Origin: Streptococcus pneumoniae
Lineage (GTDB): Bacteria > Bacillota > Bacilli > Lactobacillales > Streptococcaceae
Direction: 5' to 3'
DNA length: 64,000 bases
NCBI RefSeq assembly: GCF_001347015.1
Contig: NZ_CFGI01000011.1
Coordinates: 3,743 to 67,742, forward strand
The notes under the pieces are model-generated. The model was not told the origin of the DNA, searched no databases, and saw only the letters and a program-made list of their open reading frames with translations. Each line of letters begins with the position of its first letter. The first letter of the stretch is position 1. A program made the position numbers and the translations under genes. Shown here piece by piece: positions 8,646 through 16,848 of the stretch.

Positions 8646-8736
8646 CTTCAGGAGAAAATGAAGTAAATCTCCCCACAATAAAACGCATAGTTCCAAGATT
8701 TCTCAAGATCTGATACTATGCGCTTTTCTGATTTCA
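8646..8736 (+). repeat. Dispersed hairpin repeat, copy 2
   Basis: This is the second copy of the element at 5181-5270. Here the stem is clearer (CGCATAGT pairing with ACTATGCG, then CTTTT), giving a plausible plus-strand terminator. It sits between the VOC gene promoter and the lipoprotein gene. Confidence 0.6.
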
Positions 8737-8764
8737 AAGACTTCTTGCCCAGCCTCGTTTCTGT

Positions 8765-9997
8765 TTATCCTCGTCCGCCAGGGGCTGGACCGCCAGGACC
8801 TCCATTCGGACCTCCGCCTCCAGGCATAGAATTGACAATATCAGTTTGTTTTTCGCCGTTGATGTAAATATCCCCACCTGTATAGGTTGCTGTTCCATCA
8901 AAGTCAAAGCCTGATTGTCCTATCAATTTAATGGTTCCGCCTGTGACCGTGATATTCCCATTTGAGTCAATCGGATCTGTATCCCCTTGACCAACTTCTA
9001 CAGTTAGATTTCCACCTGTCATAGTAAAGTAAATATCACTTTGCTGGGCATTTTTATTAGCTGCATTGACCCCATCATCTGTCGAGTAGACATTGATATC
9101 TCCACCATTGATCGTAATGGCTTTCCCTTCAATTCCTTCAGTCGCATTCTTGACTGTGTAAGTACCGCTATCAATCACTAGGTTGCCAGAAGCGTGAATG
9201 CCATCATCGCCTGCTGTGACTGTTATGGTATTATTCGCCAAATACATATTTCCGACAGTCAAATCGTCATCATTGTCAACTTTGACACCATCTTCCTTGG
9301 CATCGATCGTCATGGTCGTACCAGTGATGTTAAGTTCATCATTGACATTAAAGGCATCGCCAACTGATGTGATGTTAAAGGTTCCACCCGTGATGTGAAG
9401 CGTATCATTTGCCTTGATGGCATTGCTTTTCTTGCCATCTACATTGAGAGTTCCTGAGCCATTGATGGTCAAATCAACCTTAGAAAAGAGAGCCGCATTT
9501 GCCTTTTCATCACTGTTAGAGCTTGAGTCTGAGAGACTATTGGTGGTTCCCTCTGCCAGAGTCAGGTAGACATGACCGGCTGATGTCGCAGAAATTGCTG
9601 CATCTGTATTGGTCATGGTCGCGCCTTTGAGAACAAGTTTCACATCATCAGACTTATCAGCTGCAATTTTAATTTGCACTCCGTCAGACTGACCAGAAAT
9701 GACATAGGTACCTGCTTTTGAGATAGTCACTGTTGAGCTAGAAACTGTCACACCGTCTCCAGAGACACTTGCAGATGAGCCCGACAATTCAATCTTAGAG
9801 GCCGTATTTTCATCATAAGAAGTGTCGTAGTCCTTTTCTGTAAAGTAAGAAGATTGACTGTTTTTAGCTGAAGTTGTGATGGCAGTGGTATCTGCCGCTG
9901 CAGTTGTACTTGACTTGGTCATTGACTGCCCACAAGCTGTCATCAAAGTCAAAGCTGTTAAACTGGTTAAAATTAGAGTCCATTTTTTTGATTTCAT
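8765..9997 (-). CDS. Carbohydrate-binding-like beta-helix lipoprotein (Cthe_2159-type)
   Basis: 410 residues. A lipoprotein signal peptide ends in the lipobox LMTACG (Cys about residue 22). A Ser/Thr-rich linker follows, then a long run of short Thr/Asn/Gly-rich beta repeats (ITGGTFNITS, VNGG-like and DDGVNAANK turns) typical of a parallel beta-helix. It ends in a Gly/Pro tail (SMPGGGGPNGGPGGPAPGG). The protein family is found with VTC-domain and DUF4956 proteins, and both of those are encoded divergently at 10.3-11.8 kb. A surface polysaccharide-binding or calcium-binding role is inferred, not shown. Confidence 0.75.
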   Translation of the reverse strand: MKSKKWTLILTSLTALTLMTACGQSMTKSSTTAAADTTAITTSAKNSQSSYFTEKDYDTSYDENTASKIELSGSSASVSGDGVTVSSSTVTISKAGTYVISGQSDGVQIKIAADKSDDVKLVLKGATMTNTDAAISATSAGHVYLTLAEGTTNSLSDSSSNSDEKANAALFSKVDLTINGSGTLNVDGKKSNAIKANDTLHITGGTFNITSVGDAFNVNDELNITGTTMTIDAKEDGVKVDNDDDLTVGNMYLANNTITVTAGDDGIHASGNLVIDSGTYTVKNATEGIEGKAITINGGDINVYSTDDGVNAANKNAQQSDIYFTMTGGNLTVEVGQGDTDPIDSNGNITVTGGTIKLIGQSGFDFDGTATYTGGDIYINGEKQTDIVNSMPGGGGPNGGPGGPAPGGRG

Positions 9998-10154
9998 ACT
10001 TTTTTCCTCGCCTTCATTTAGCTTGAGCTTAGTTTACAGGGGAAGTCTGAAAAAATTCTAAACTTTTTCTGAAAGTTTTCTTAAGTTCAGTTTCAGTTAA
10101 GTTATCTTTAACAAAAGTTTTAGGAAAGTTCCCTAGACTAGTCACAAGCAAGTT

Positions 10155-10269
10155 TATACTCAATGAAAATCAAAGAGCAAACTAGGAAGCGAGCCGCAGG
10201 TTACTCAAAACACTGTTTTGAAGTTGTGGATAGAGCTGACGTGGTTTGAAGAGATTTTCGAAGAGTATC
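10155..10269. repeat. Inverted, short BOX element
   Basis: It reads boxC to boxA in the opposite orientation to the other copies (TATACTCAATGAAAATCAAA to TTTTCGAAGAGTAT), with only a remnant of boxB between. It fills the divergent intergenic region 9998-10340, so it may influence expression of either neighbour. No other gene was seen in that gap. Confidence 0.85.
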
Positions 10270-10340
10270 AGCTTGCCCAGACACATATATCTTCTAATAA
10301 GATAGAGTGCTGAAACAGTTTGATAAAGGAGACAGGATTT

Positions 10341-11117
10341 ATGAAACCAATTGAAACAAGCTTTAAACGAATTGAAACCAAATATGTCGTTGCCAAGACT
10401 GACTTGGCTAATTTAATAGAAGACTTAAAAACATACCTCGTCGAGGACGACTATCCAACATCTACCATTTCTAATATCTACTTTGATACAGAGCAATTTG
10501 ATATGATTCAGGATGATAGCCAAGGTACTAAGCGCAAAGAAAAGATTCGGATGCGAACCTATCTCAGTCAAGTCCAGCCCGATAGTCAGGTATTTTTAGA
10601 AATCAAATCCAAGGACAGGACTGGTGTTGGGCGAAAATATCGTCTCTTGTCGACTCCCCAGTCTATCACCCAGTTTATGACCAAAGGACAGCTGGATAGC
10701 AGTATCAAGGACCAAATGATGATTGAAAAAATTCAACAACTCCAAGAGGAATATCAACAAGCCATCATCCCTCGTATGTATATCTACTACGACCGCTTTT
10801 CTCTCAAGGAAAAGAAAGAAATTAGCGGATTTCCTTACAATAAAATTCGTGTCACCATTGACCAAAATCTAACCTATCGTGATGATAATGTCAGTTTATT
10901 TTCAGGAAAGGATGGTTTCCCTCTACTAAACGAGGACATTGTCATCATGGAAATTAAAGCTCCAGGTAGAAAACCCCAATGGCTACAAGATATTCTCGAT
11001 CAATATGGACTGGTAGAGCAGAAATTTTCAAAATACAGCTGCGCCTACCACAAGTCTCAAAGGCTGGACTATAGCCCACGACCAATCACAGAAAGTGTAG
11101 GTACTACTTATGTCTAA
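10341..11117 (+). CDS. VTC-domain (polyphosphate polymerase-like) protein
   Basis: 258 residues from the ATG at 10341 (AAGGAG nine bases upstream). The triphosphate-tunnel fold of the VTC family is indicated by IETKYVV near the N-terminus, SNIYFDT, RKEKIRMRTY-like basic strands (KRKEKIRMRTY), FLEIKSKDRTGVGRKYR and the late VIMEIKAPG. Alternating Lys/Arg and Glu residues would line the tunnel and bind phosphate and metal. Yeast Vtc4 makes polyphosphate. The activity of bacterial relatives linked to DUF4956 is less certain. The stop overlaps the next gene by 8 bases. Confidence 0.82.
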   Translation: MKPIETSFKRIETKYVVAKTDLANLIEDLKTYLVEDDYPTSTISNIYFDTEQFDMIQDDSQGTKRKEKIRMRTYLSQVQPDSQVFLEIKSKDRTGVGRKYRLLSTPQSITQFMTKGQLDSSIKDQMMIEKIQQLQEEYQQAIIPRMYIYYDRFSLKEKKEISGFPYNKIRVTIDQNLTYRDDNVSLFSGKDGFPLLNEDIVIMEIKAPGRKPQWLQDILDQYGLVEQKFSKYSCAYHKSQRLDYSPRPITESVGTTYV

Positions 11118-11793
11118 TCTTTTTAATTCTATTTTCAACGACACAACTGCCACTGCCAATCCTATCCAGCTCTTTCTAGCTCTCTTGGTCAGCCTGATTT
11201 TAGGTTTGGCGCTGACCTGGGCTTACAAACACCGTACCCTCTATACACGGGAATTTGCTGTTAGTTTGACCCTACTCCCCTGCTTGATGACCTTGGTCAT
11301 CTTTCTGGTAAATGGCAGCTTAGGAACCTCTATCGCTGTTGCAGGAACCTTTAGCCTCATTCGTTTCCGTTCAGCAACGAGTGGTTCGAGAGAGCTAATT
11401 GCTATCTTTCTTGCCATGATTATCGGGCTGGCGGCAGGGACAGGCTACCTAGCCTTAGCTGTTCTCTTCACTGTCTTTATCTTAGCGGTATGGCTTCTTT
11501 TAGAGAAACAACAAAGCAAGAGTAACCACCAACGCCGCAGACTATTAACCATCACAATTGCCAACCAAGAAGAAAAACTTCAAACTATCCAATCTGGGCT
11601 ATCACAATTCTGTACCGAGTTAGACCTCATCTCCATTGATACCAGCAATGATGGAGAACAAGTCACCACTGTCTATGAAGTGGATTTCAAGGCTCAAACC
11701 GATGACTTCCAAATCATCAATTACCTCACTAAAGAACAAGATACTTATCAGATTTCCCTGACCAAGAATGCCAAGAAGAGAAAGAATTTGTAA
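11110..11793 (+). CDS. DUF4956 membrane protein
   Basis: 227 residues. Three to four hydrophobic helices occupy residues 17-135 (LFLALLVSLILGLALTW, FAVSLTLLPCLMTLVIF, LIAIFLAMIIGLAAGTGY). The conserved family word GTFSLIRFRSATSGSRE lies between them. A soluble C-terminal domain of about 85 residues follows. It is translationally coupled to the VTC gene through the 8-base overlap. The two probably act as one membrane complex, with the divergent beta-helix lipoprotein as a possible surface partner. Confidence 0.82.
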   Translation: MSNLFNSIFNDTTATANPIQLFLALLVSLILGLALTWAYKHRTLYTREFAVSLTLLPCLMTLVIFLVNGSLGTSIAVAGTFSLIRFRSATSGSRELIAIFLAMIIGLAAGTGYLALAVLFTVFILAVWLLLEKQQSKSNHQRRRLLTITIANQEEKLQTIQSGLSQFCTELDLISIDTSNDGEQVTTVYEVDFKAQTDDFQIINYLTKEQDTYQISLTKNAKKRKNL

Positions 11794-11850
11794 TTTTCAA
11801 ATCAAATAGCAAACTAAGAACCTCTTGAGTGCCGCCATTCTTTACCAATC

Positions 11851-11908
11851 AAAAAAACTCCGTAGTCTCTAGCGCCATAAATCCGGCTAGAGATTACAGA
11901 GTTTTTTT
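11851..11908. terminator. Bidirectional terminator between DUF4956 gene and pspA-like gene
   Basis: A long stem with a few mismatches (AAAAAACTC...GTAGTCTCTAGC pairing with GCTAGAGATTAC...GAGTTTTTTT) is flanked by A and T runs, serving the convergent genes. Confidence 0.85.
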
Positions 11909-12017
11909 AATCTAAACTTCCTACAAGGGTATAGTATCTACTGAAAGGATATGGTATTTGTAGGGAATACTTTAAAGGATACTCATAGGAAGTCAGTATT
12001 AACTAGTTATATTAGGT

Positions 12018-13889
12018 TTAGTTTACCCATTCACCATTGGCATTGACTCTATAGCCATCTACAGTTGTGTTGACTGCAAGGGCACCTGAGCCATTGACAT
12101 AGTACCATTTGTCTGATACTTTGAACCATTGGCTTGCTTTCATAGCACCTGATGCTTCAAGATAGTACCAGGTATCTCCATCTTTAAGCCAACCTGTCGC
12201 CATTGAACCATTAGCGTTGAGGTAGTACCATGAGCCATTGACTTTAGCCCAACCTGTTGCCATAGCACCGTTAGCGTTTAGGTAGTACCATGAACCATTG
12301 TATTGGAGCCATCCTGTCGCCATAGCGCCATTGCTGTTGAGGTAGTACCATGAACCATTGTACTGTAGCCAACCTGTTACCATAGCACCATTAGCGTTTA
12401 GGTAGTACCATGAACCGTTGTCTTGTAGCCAACCTGTCGCCATTGAACCATCAGTATTGTAGAAGTACCACATACCGTTTTCTTGTTTCCAGCCTGTTTT
12501 TGGAGCGGCTGGTTTAGCTGGTTCTACTACAGAATATGAGCTGTATGATGGAACATATGAAGGGTATGAAGGGACATATGTCGGATTAGATGGTCTTGAA
12601 GGAACAGAAGGTTGTGCTGGAGTTTCAGTTTTTGGCGGTTGCTGTTGAATCAAGCGGTTATATGCTTCTTCCGATTTACGAGCATAGTCTTCTTCAGCTT
12701 GTTGATCATCTGTTTTCTCTGGTTGAGGAGCTGGAGCTGGTTGTGCTGGAGTGTCTCCAGCTGGTTTTGGAGCTGGGGCTGGAGTTTCTGGAGCTGGTTG
12801 AGATGGCTCTTCAGCTGGTTTTTCTTTTGCTTTTTCTTCTTTAACCTCTTCAAGAGCTTTATTATACAAGTCTATCAATTCATTTAAAATTGACACCTCT
12901 TGCTCTAAACTCCTACCAGCCTCTTGAAAATCAGAATTTGCTTTCATTTCAGCTTGAGATAACTTTTCAACAGCAGCCTTAGCTCCCTCAATGATAGCGG
13001 GATCTGCATTAGCTTCTTCAGCAGCTTTCAAAGTCTCCTTCGCTTTTTCAAGAGCAGCTTTTACTGCTACAGCAATTTGTTGTTTACTTGCTGTCTCTTT
13101 ATTTAAAGCATCAACTTCCTTTTGTTGTTTAGCTACAGCATCACCTAAATCATCAGCACGATCTTGTGCTTTTTCTGACGCTGGACGTGCAGCATCATTT
13201 TCTTCCCCTTTTTTAATTCCATCTTGAATATCTTTAGGTAAGTCTGTTAGAGATTTACCATCTTGCTTTGTACTATTAGGAAGATTGTCTTTCTTTTCGT
13301 CTTCTTCTGTTAATACAGGCGCTTCAGCAGCTTTATTAACATCAGCCAAAAGATCAGTAGCTGATAATTCGCCATTCTCAATAGCCTTTAAAACATATTC
13401 TTTCCCGATAGCTTCTTTTGCTTTTTCAATAGCTTTAGGCTTATCTTCTGGCTTGATTTTATCACTATTATTGATTTCCGCTATAGTAGCTTCTTCTACT
13501 TTATTCAAAAAGTTTTTTAATTCTTCTTTGGCTTCGGCTTCTTTCTTCTCTGCCTCTACTTTTTTCTTCGCTACTTCTTCTTCTTGAGCTGCTTCATCAG
13601 ATTTTTTCTTAGCTACTTCTTCTGCTTTTTTAGCTTCTTCTGCTTTTTCCTCCTGACCCTCATCATATTTCTTCTGAGCTTCTTCTGCTTTCTTTTTAGC
13701 GTCTTCGTAATCTTTCTTAGCAGCTTCAGATTTTGCTTTTGCTTCCTCATATTTCTTCTCTGATGAAGATTTCTCAACAGCTTGTGGAGCGTCTTCTGCT
13801 CTTACAAAAGTAGGCTGAGACGCAACAAAACCAGCCCCTAAGATAGCGACACTGGCTAGACTTGTTAAAATCATTTTTTTCTTATTCAT
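12018..13889 (-). CDS. pspA: PspA-like choline-binding surface protein
   Basis: 623 residues. Signal peptide 1-31 (MNKKKMILTSLASVAILGAG...) is the one I recall from PspA. Residues 32 to about 350 are a charged, Ala/Glu/Lys-rich coiled coil. A proline-rich segment (about 355-455) includes the PspA words EKTDDQQAEEDYARKSEE and QQQPPK. Seven 20-residue choline-binding repeats (GW..NGSWYYLNANGAMAT) run from about 465 to 606, followed by the usual tail NTTVDGYRVNANGEWV. It would bind phosphocholine on teichoic acids; PspA blocks complement and binds lactoferrin. The central helical part resembles the LPXTG protein at 62-64 kb more than textbook PspA. The locus beside galM is not the pspA locus I know, so orthology is uncertain. 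Confidence 0.78.
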   Translation of the reverse strand: MNKKKMILTSLASVAILGAGFVASQPTFVRAEDAPQAVEKSSSEKKYEEAKAKSEAAKKDYEDAKKKAEEAQKKYDEGQEEKAEEAKKAEEVAKKKSDEAAQEEEVAKKKVEAEKKEAEAKEELKNFLNKVEEATIAEINNSDKIKPEDKPKAIEKAKEAIGKEYVLKAIENGELSATDLLADVNKAAEAPVLTEEDEKKDNLPNSTKQDGKSLTDLPKDIQDGIKKGEENDAARPASEKAQDRADDLGDAVAKQQKEVDALNKETASKQQIAVAVKAALEKAKETLKAAEEANADPAIIEGAKAAVEKLSQAEMKANSDFQEAGRSLEQEVSILNELIDLYNKALEEVKEEKAKEKPAEEPSQPAPETPAPAPKPAGDTPAQPAPAPQPEKTDDQQAEEDYARKSEEAYNRLIQQQPPKTETPAQPSVPSRPSNPTYVPSYPSYVPSYSSYSVVEPAKPAAPKTGWKQENGMWYFYNTDGSMATGWLQDNGSWYYLNANGAMVTGWLQYNGSWYYLNSNGAMATGWLQYNGSWYYLNANGAMATGWAKVNGSWYYLNANGSMATGWLKDGDTWYYLEASGAMKASQWFKVSDKWYYVNGSGALAVNTTVDGYRVNANGEWVN

Positions 13890-13937
13890 CTAAATTTACC
13901 TCTTTTCTAATAATCATTTTCAGACTATACTATATTA

Positions 13938-13967
13938 AGTATACCCCCCCCCGTAAATACTTGTCAA
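13938..13967 (-). promoter_or_regulatory. Promoter of the PspA-like gene with a 9-G tract in its spacer
   Basis: On the minus strand TTGACA (13962-13967) and TATACT (13938-13943) are separated by 18 bp, of which the nine bases next to the -10 are all G (13944-13952). The transcript would start about 40 bases before the ATG at 13889. Slippage in the G run would move the spacer through 17, 18 and 19 bp. Confidence 0.8.
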
Positions 13968-14273
13968 GTGTTTTATATTACAATTGTGTTACATTTTCGT
14001 TCGGAATTTTATTTGTTTTATCAAAGTTTTTATGAAAATCGTTTTGAAAACTTTTGTATTTCTTTACATTCTCTCCCTTAGAGTTTCTCTTTTATACTCA
14101 CTTGACTTCAAAGACAAGGTGTGTATTTGCTTTTCGATTGCAGATAAAACTCACATTTCCATATATCAAAAGGTTGATTTCTGAATTAGGAATAGTCTAG
14201 CGATAACTGTGGTATATTTGCGATAGATGGTGACTCGCCCTTGTTTTCAGCTAGTAGCAACTGACTCGAGACA

Positions 14274-14311
14274 CTCCAAAAAAGAGGTCAATGTCTGCCA
14301 TCAACCTCTTT
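14274..14311 (-). terminator. Terminator after the CAP-domain choline-binding protein
   Basis: Stem AAAGAGGT/ACCTCTTT (14281-14288/14304-14311) followed on the minus strand by TTTTTT. Confidence 0.75.
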
Positions 14312-14373
14312 CTTATCGTTCATTCTTGTTGCTAGTGAGATGAATAATTTACCTATGACTTGCTATTTTCAGC

Positions 14374-15561
14374 CTAGCTTACCCATTCACCATTTCCATT
14401 TACTTTATAACCGTCTGGTGTTGTTGTGCTGACTGCCAGAGCTCCTGAACCGTAGGCATAGTACCAGTGTTGACCTACTTTAAACCAACCTGTCTTCATG
14501 ATACCTTCTTCATCAAGGTAGTACCAGGTACCATTTTCCTTGTACCAGCCTGTTTTCATAGCTCCTGAGCCATCAAAGTAAAACCATCTGCTACCATCTG
14601 TTCCCCAGCCTGTAAACATAGCGCCTGAGTTACTTAGATAATACACCGATCCATCAACTTCTACAAATCCAGTCTGCATGATACCTAGGTCATTCAAGTA
14701 GTACCATTGACCACCTGTTTTCAACCAGCCTGTCTTCACATCACCAGACTCATAAAAATACCACTTGCCATTAGACTGAACCCAGCCAGACTGATCAGAC
14801 GTAGATTTTCTGAAATCTTTCAGCGGTGTTTCTACAACTATAGCTTTACTTTTAACTGTTGAAAGGTTTGAGGCAGTCACTTCTGTGTACTGAACAGCAG
14901 AACCATATCCACCAGCCAATTCCTCTGAAGAAGTCGTAGTTCCTAGAGCCAGAGCAACTGTTGCTGCTTTCTGAGGACTAGCTGCATTTTTAAAAGCAGC
15001 AAGACCCACATGGGTAAATTTAGGGTTAATCAAGTTCTCATAATAAGATGAAAATTCTTTTGATGTTTTATCTTTCTTTTTCGCCACATATTGCGCCTTT
15101 TCAGCATGCCAATTTTCAATGGCTTTTAGAAATCCCTCAGGATTCAAATCTAAAGCTTCTCCACTTAGGCTATTACCAGATGGAAAGGCAGTCCAGTTGT
15201 TTTTACTTGAAAGACGTTCAGCCTTCAGCGCAACAGATACCTCAGCAGCGCGTACAAAAGCCGTTTTCTCATGGTCAACTGACCATTTGACAGGAACATA
15301 CTTATCTACCAAACCTTCATCCGCTGCTTCTTTACGAATTTTATTGATAGCATCTAAAATAGATTGTTGATGAGGAGGCAAAAATTCTCCCTTGATTCCA
15401 ACCAAAACATTGCCACTAGAAGGTTTTAGCACCTCTGAGGTCAATACATTACCATCAGCAGATTGTGTTGCAACCAGTCTGTCATTCGCAAAAACATCAT
15501 TTGTCAAAACTGCTCCTGCCAAGGTCAAGGCTAAGGCGCTAGCAAATACAATTTTCTTCAT
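14374..15561 (-). CDS. Choline-binding protein with CAP/SCP-like N-terminal domain
   Basis: 395 residues. The signal peptide ends near VFANDRL. Residues about 60-240 look like a CAP (SCP/PR-1) domain: ILDAINKIRKEAADEG, a VKWSVDHEKTAFVRAAEVS helix, then a WHAEKAQYV segment and HVGLAAFKN. Six choline-binding repeats (GWLKTGGQWYYLNDLGIMQT type) follow from about residue 258 and end with the tail DGYKVNGNGEWVS. It would be a secreted, phosphocholine-tethered protein. Bacterial CAP domains have no settled enzymatic function. It lies next to galM on the same strand but with its own terminator. Confidence 0.75.
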   Translation of the reverse strand: MKKIVFASALALTLAGAVLTNDVFANDRLVATQSADGNVLTSEVLKPSSGNVLVGIKGEFLPPHQQSILDAINKIRKEAADEGLVDKYVPVKWSVDHEKTAFVRAAEVSVALKAERLSSKNNWTAFPSGNSLSGEALDLNPEGFLKAIENWHAEKAQYVAKKKDKTSKEFSSYYENLINPKFTHVGLAAFKNAASPQKAATVALALGTTTSSEELAGGYGSAVQYTEVTASNLSTVKSKAIVVETPLKDFRKSTSDQSGWVQSNGKWYFYESGDVKTGWLKTGGQWYYLNDLGIMQTGFVEVDGSVYYLSNSGAMFTGWGTDGSRWFYFDGSGAMKTGWYKENGTWYYLDEEGIMKTGWFKVGQHWYYAYGSGALAVSTTTPDGYKVNGNGEWVS

Positions 15562-15694
15562 TTTTTTCTTACTCCTTATTGTAGTTTGAATATTATCTTA
15601 ACAGATACCTTTCAACGTTTAATTATATCATATTTTCCTACTATTTGTCTTTGCTTACCTATTCCTAAATCCCAAAAGTAGGCGCAATGATCCT

Positions 15695-16732
15695 TTATTT
15701 CACAACAAGCTCATAACGTGTCTTACTTGTGAAGGTTTGACCTGCTTTAAGAATGACTTGGTCTTTGAGGTCACTATGAATGGCATCTGGTAAAGCTTGC
15801 GCTTCAAGGGCAATTCCATTGTGCTGAATCATTGGCTGACCTCCTATGATGACACTCTCATCCACAAAATTTGCTGTGTAGACTACAAAGCAAGGAGCCT
15901 CTGTCTTGAAGAGCAGGAAGCGACCTGAATTTTGGTCATAAAGGAAACCAGCATTATCATGACTCACAGGAAGAGCAAATGGATGATCCAAACCAGATAC
16001 CAGTTGGATTTGCTCATCTTCTTCTGCAAAGATATCCTTCAACAAGGCACCATTGTAGATGTGTTTAACCACATCACGAGTAGCATCTGGAGTTTTTGCA
16101 GGAACACCGTCGGGAGCGATTGGGTAAATACCCTCTGTGTTTAGTTGGAAGACATGGCGGTCAATTGTCTGCGTGAAATCACCAGACAAGTTGAAATAGC
16201 TGTGGTTGGTTGGATTGACCAGCGTATCCTGATCGGTCGTTACCTTGTAGCTGATTTCATAGGCACCAGTTTCTTCCAAGTGGTAACTGATCCAAATCTT
16301 GAGATTTCCAGGGAATCCTCCTGTCCCATCTGTACGCTCTGTGTAGAGGGTTAAGCCATGGTCACTCACTTCAACTAGTTCAAACAAGCTAGAATCCCAA
16401 CCAGTTGAACCACTGTGGTTACAGTTGCTAGCATTGTTGACCTCAAGATCATAGGTCGTACCATTTAGCTCAAATGTCGCACCAGCAATACGGCCTGCTA
16501 CAGGACCTACGCTCGCTCCATGCTTGGGACTATTGCCTACATAGCTATCAAAGTCATCAAATCCCAAGATAACATTGGCAAAATTTCCAGCCTTGTCAGG
16601 CGTGACATAGCGCAAGATGGTCGCACCATAAGTCATAACCTCAAGCTGGTAGCCACTGTCCGTCTCAAATTGATAGGCCAAGACATCTTGTCCCTCAACA
16701 TTTCCAAATACACGCTCTGTGTATGCTTTCAT
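15695..16732 (-). CDS. galM: Aldose 1-epimerase (galactose mutarotase)
   Basis: 345 residues, full length for GalM. Signature words are VAGRIAGATFEL (about residue 77), NHSGSTGWDSSLFE, the catalytic-histidine strand NPTNHSYFNLSG (about 175) and the catalytic glutamate in NGIALEAQALPDA (about 305). It interconverts beta- and alpha-galactose for entry into galactose metabolism. It is the last gene of the bgaC-PTS-agaS-galM cluster, separated from agaS by a hairpin, and its job fits beta-galactose released by BgaC. Confidence 0.94.
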   Translation of the reverse strand: MKAYTERVFGNVEGQDVLAYQFETDSGYQLEVMTYGATILRYVTPDKAGNFANVILGFDDFDSYVGNSPKHGASVGPVAGRIAGATFELNGTTYDLEVNNASNCNHSGSTGWDSSLFELVEVSDHGLTLYTERTDGTGGFPGNLKIWISYHLEETGAYEISYKVTTDQDTLVNPTNHSYFNLSGDFTQTIDRHVFQLNTEGIYPIAPDGVPAKTPDATRDVVKHIYNGALLKDIFAEEDEQIQLVSGLDHPFALPVSHDNAGFLYDQNSGRFLLFKTEAPCFVVYTANFVDESVIIGGQPMIQHNGIALEAQALPDAIHSDLKDQVILKAGQTFTSKTRYELVVK

Positions 16733-16766
16733 TCTGTTCTCCTTTTACTATTTCTCTCAAGCAAAC

Positions 16767-16800
16767 AAACCATAGAAAGCGAATTGACAATCTATGGTTT
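16767..16800 (-). terminator. Hairpin between agaS and galM
   Basis: Perfect 10-bp stem AAACCATAGA/TCTATGGTTT. The T run after it is short (TTTGTTTG), so it may be partial or a processing site. Confidence 0.5.
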
Positions 16801-16848
16801 ACTTGTATGATTTACAAACTCCTTTATCAAGAATTCATAAACACTGTC

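Noticed and set aside
12590-12887. Leu/Val- and Phe/Trp-rich plus-strand ORFs
   Set aside because: They are shadows of the proline-rich segment of the PspA-like gene.
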